From positions 4,340,001-4,404,000 of the forward strand of contig JADKAF010000001.1 in NCBI GenBank assembly GCA_016719295.1: a stretch of 64,000 nucleotides of DNA, read 5' to 3'. Every line of letters begins with the position of its first letter. Within the stretch, counting starts at the first letter, position 1. This DNA comes from Planctomycetota bacterium (GTDB taxonomy: Bacteria > Planctomycetota > UBA1135 > JADKAF01). The position numbers and the translations under genes are program-made. A model generated the notes under the pieces. It was not told the DNA's origin, ran no database searches, and saw only the letters and a list, made by a program, of their open reading frames with translations. Of the stretch, positions 62,408-64,000 are shown one piece after another.

Positions 62408-62866
62408 ATGAAGCGCAGCCTCCAGCTCCTTGCATTGCCCCTGTTGGCCCTGCTCGGCGCGTGCTCCAGCTCGCCCGAGCCCGTTTCGCAGCCATCGCCG
62501 GTCGGTCGCTGGATGCCCGACAAGGGCGCCATGCTGAGCTCGCTCAGCGCGAAGCTCAGCGAAGGGCACCCGTCGTTCCAGCACATGAACCCCGAGCTCC
62601 TGGAAGCGCTGGTCGAGCACACCGACGTCCGCTGGGACTTCGCGCCCGATCACACCTACACGATGGACTTCGCGCTCGACCTCGGACTCGACCAGCGCCG
62701 CGTGCGCTCGAGCGGCTCGTGGGCGATGCACGACGGGCTGCTGAAGATCGTGGAGCACGAGAGCACCACGGGCAGCGTCGATCCGGCCCCGATCGTCGCG
62801 GTGTTCGATGGTCAGGCGATGCATCTCGAGAAGGACCAGATGACGGTGGTCCTCTACCGGCGCTGA
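62408..62866 (+). CDS. Small lipoprotein
   Basis: 152 residues from the ATG at 62408 with GGAAGG at good spacing. The lipobox LGAC gives Cys19. The mature domain is about 130 residues and beta-rich (VGRWMPD; YTMDFALDLGLDQRRVRSSGSWAMHDG; MTVVLYRR), of the small lipocalin-like or META-like size. It shows no catalytic residues. The family is not recognised. The next gene follows 39 bases on the same strand. Confidence 0.78.
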   Translation: MKRSLQLLALPLLALLGACSSSPEPVSQPSPVGRWMPDKGAMLSSLSAKLSEGHPSFQHMNPELLEALVEHTDVRWDFAPDHTYTMDFALDLGLDQRRVRSSGSWAMHDGLLKIVEHESTTGSVDPAPIVAVFDGQAMHLEKDQMTVVLYRR

Positions 62867-62905
62867 GACGAGCTAGGAGCGCGCGGGCGTGCAGGAAGGT
62901 CCCCG

Positions 62906-63328
62906 TTGCTCTACAACGGGGGCCTCTCTCCCGAGCTCCTCGCCATGGCCTCTCAGCCGCCGTCCCGCGCCCTCTTCGAGCACAGCTTCCCCGAGGAGCT
63001 CAGTCTCTCCGTGGAGCGCGGTGTCGGAGGCGCTGCTCTCGAGCTACGGAGCGCGAATCCTCTCGACGCCCGAGCGTCGCTGGAGCGCGCGCTGAAAGCG
63101 ACGGAGGATCCGCTGGAGCTTGAGCTGCGCCTCGCTCCGCTCGCGTCGGAAGAGCATGCGAGAGAGCTCGCTGGCGCGCTGCTCGATCTCGTCGAGGAGC
63201 GTCTCCGCGGCCGAGAGCTCTCGGAGCGCTCCGAGCTTCGCTGGCGTTCCTCGAGCGAAGTGCTGCTGCGCGCGCTGGTCGACGAGATGCGTCGGCGCTA
63301 CGTCGGGGATCCGCCGCGCGCGCGCTAG
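62906..63328 (+). CDS. Hypothetical protein with TTG start
   Basis: 140 residues from a TTG at 62906, chosen for the good AGGAAGG 7 bases before it; an ATG at 62945 lacks one. It is charged and probably alpha/beta, with a run of Leu/Glu/Arg (LELELRLAPLASEEHARELAGALLDLVEERL) and no signal peptide. Function is unknown. It ends in the left arm of an inverted repeat. Confidence 0.6.
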   Translation: MLYNGGLSPELLAMASQPPSRALFEHSFPEELSLSVERGVGGAALELRSANPLDARASLERALKATEDPLELELRLAPLASEEHARELAGALLDLVEERLRGRELSERSELRWRSSSEVLLRALVDEMRRRYVGDPPRAR

Positions 63329-63400
63329 TGGTCTGAATCACACATACGCGGCATTCTCTCGCGATCTATATGCCCCTCCTGTGTGAATCAGATCACTAGC
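63324..63400. repeat. Long inverted repeat, 21-base arms, 35-base spacer
   Basis: The arms 63324-63344 and 63380-63400 read GCTAGTG-G/A-TCTGA-A/T-TCACACA in opposite orientation, with two mismatches. The left arm covers the TAG stop of the 62906 gene. The region is A+T-rich compared with its surroundings. It lies between convergent genes and may be a bidirectional terminator, a site-specific recombination target or a mobile palindrome. No T-run is present. Confidence 0.7.
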
Positions 63401-63409
63401 AGCCTCGAC

Positions 63410-64000
63410 TCAGGGCATCCGCATCACGCGGAAACCCACGAAGTCGTAGCGCCCGCCATCCATCAGGCGATCGCGTTGCGTGCAGCGCCCCGCGCCGACC
63501 GACGAGGCCCAGGAGCCTCCGCGCACGACGGCGCCGCGCGTCGCGAAGAGATCCTCGCGCTCCGCATCCTCGAGCGTGCTGCGTCCGACCTGAAGACGCC
63601 AAGGAACCGCGACCCACTCGGCTGCGTTGCCCGCGAGGTCGCGCACTCCGCACCAGGAGCGATCGCGCTGCGAGCTGCCGCACGGCAGGGTCGCGCGAGC
63701 GAGCAGCCCCTCTTCGTCGCCCACGATCTCCTCGAGGTCGACCTGCAGACGGGCGTCGCCGCATTCGAAGCTGCTGCCCCACGGGAAGCGGAGCTTCGCC
63801 TCGGTTCCCTTGGCCGCATACTCCCACTCGAGCTCGCTGGGCAGGCGACCGCCGGCCCAGCGCGCGAAGCTCGCGGCCTCGAGCCGCGTAACGAGGATCA
63901 TCGGGCGATCGTCGGGATAGGCGGCCAAGCGCCGTGCGGCCTCGGGATCGAGCTCGAGCGGCGGTTGCTGGGCTGCGAGGTAGCGCTTCCATTGACCGAA
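63410..64000 (-). CDS. Formylglycine-generating enzyme (SUMF1)-like protein, C-terminal part (partial)
   Basis: About 196 codons are in the window. The frame is open through the right edge, where it reads FGQWKRYLAAQQPP, so the start lies outside. Signature segments are FARWAGGRLPSELEWEYAAKG, RFPWG, the VRDLAGNAAEWV loop and VVRGGSW with the end DFVGFRVMRMP. These are the C-type-lectin-like fold of the FGE/SUMF1 family. Two Cys residues in the RDRSWCGVRDL region and GRCTQRD are not the usual Cys pair, so sulfatase-activating activity is unlikely; a ligand-binding or other modifying role is more probable. Confidence 0.85.
   Translation of the reverse strand, partial: FGQWKRYLAAQQPPLELDPEAARRLAAYPDDRPMILVTRLEAASFARWAGGRLPSELEWEYAAKGTEAKLRFPWGSSFECGDARLQVDLEEIVGDEEGLLARATLPCGSSQRDRSWCGVRDLAGNAAEWVAVPWRLQVGRSTLEDAEREDLFATRGAVVRGGSWASSVGAGRCTQRDRLMDGGRYDFVGFRVMRMP

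Overview
The window is strongly G+C-rich and densely coded. It has no rRNA, no tRNA that I can see, and no phage or transposase gene. The style suggests a member of the Planctomycetota, probably a marine or environmental lineage outside the classic cultured genera; Myxococcota is the main alternative. Reasons: a membrane serine/threonine kinase with a short N-terminal ExLxRxP-type lead and a TPR-like tail, a large-insert ECF sigma factor, an anti-sigma/VWA protein behind a second ECF sigma factor, an SGNH hydrolase, and many very large exported beta-rich proteins with a shared C-terminal module. This is inference from family style, not a phylogeny.

Layout. 1-3760 (minus): a tightly coupled operon of unrecognised proteins: an acidic, glycine-rich protein with a GRW/RRG/I C-terminal tail, a protein with HEAGH plus ExxxD zinc-protease-like motifs, a large protein with an Ig-like N-terminus, and the start of a CxxC mini-protein. 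3947-6453 (minus): ECF sigma factor translationally coupled to a YfbK-like anti-sigma/VWA membrane protein. A divergent exported protein starts at 6567, across a large palindromic repeat. 8877-18884 (minus): a compact run encoding an inner-membrane ferredoxin-flavoprotein-cytochrome-b-like protein, a 26-haem cytochrome, an outer-membrane beta-barrel and a 22-haem cytochrome. It is followed by an RlmI-like methyltransferase and a TrkA-type potassium channel. I read the first four as a complete transmembrane electron conduit.

19209-48696: an exported-protein region. It holds a V8/trypsin-like serine protease and an M64-type metallopeptidase that share the same repeated beta modules, three PKD proteins (two also carrying LamG), a VIT/VWA protein, a GH-D-like glycosidase and two further exported proteins. 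Seven of these seem to end in the same kind of roughly 130-residue C-terminal module. Housekeeping or transport genes are interspersed: an EamA transporter, a MATE transporter, a UPF0016 cation exporter, a HIT hydrolase, a GAF-GGDEF cyclase and biotin-protein ligase. Strong hairpin terminators separate many of the units.

48974-64000: an exported peptidase-like protein without its HExxH, a conserved hypothetical protein, a MoxR ATPase followed by a split glutamine-dependent NAD synthetase (nitrilase half overlapping nadE), a TPR lipoprotein followed by a membrane Ser/Thr kinase, an SGNH hydrolase divergent from a second ECF sigma factor (13 bp between starts), ribulokinase, a small lipoprotein, a hypothetical protein, and the end of a formylglycine-generating-enzyme-like gene that runs off the right edge. 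Start codons were chosen by eye from Shine-Dalgarno spacing, signal peptides and overlaps; alternatives are stated where they matter.
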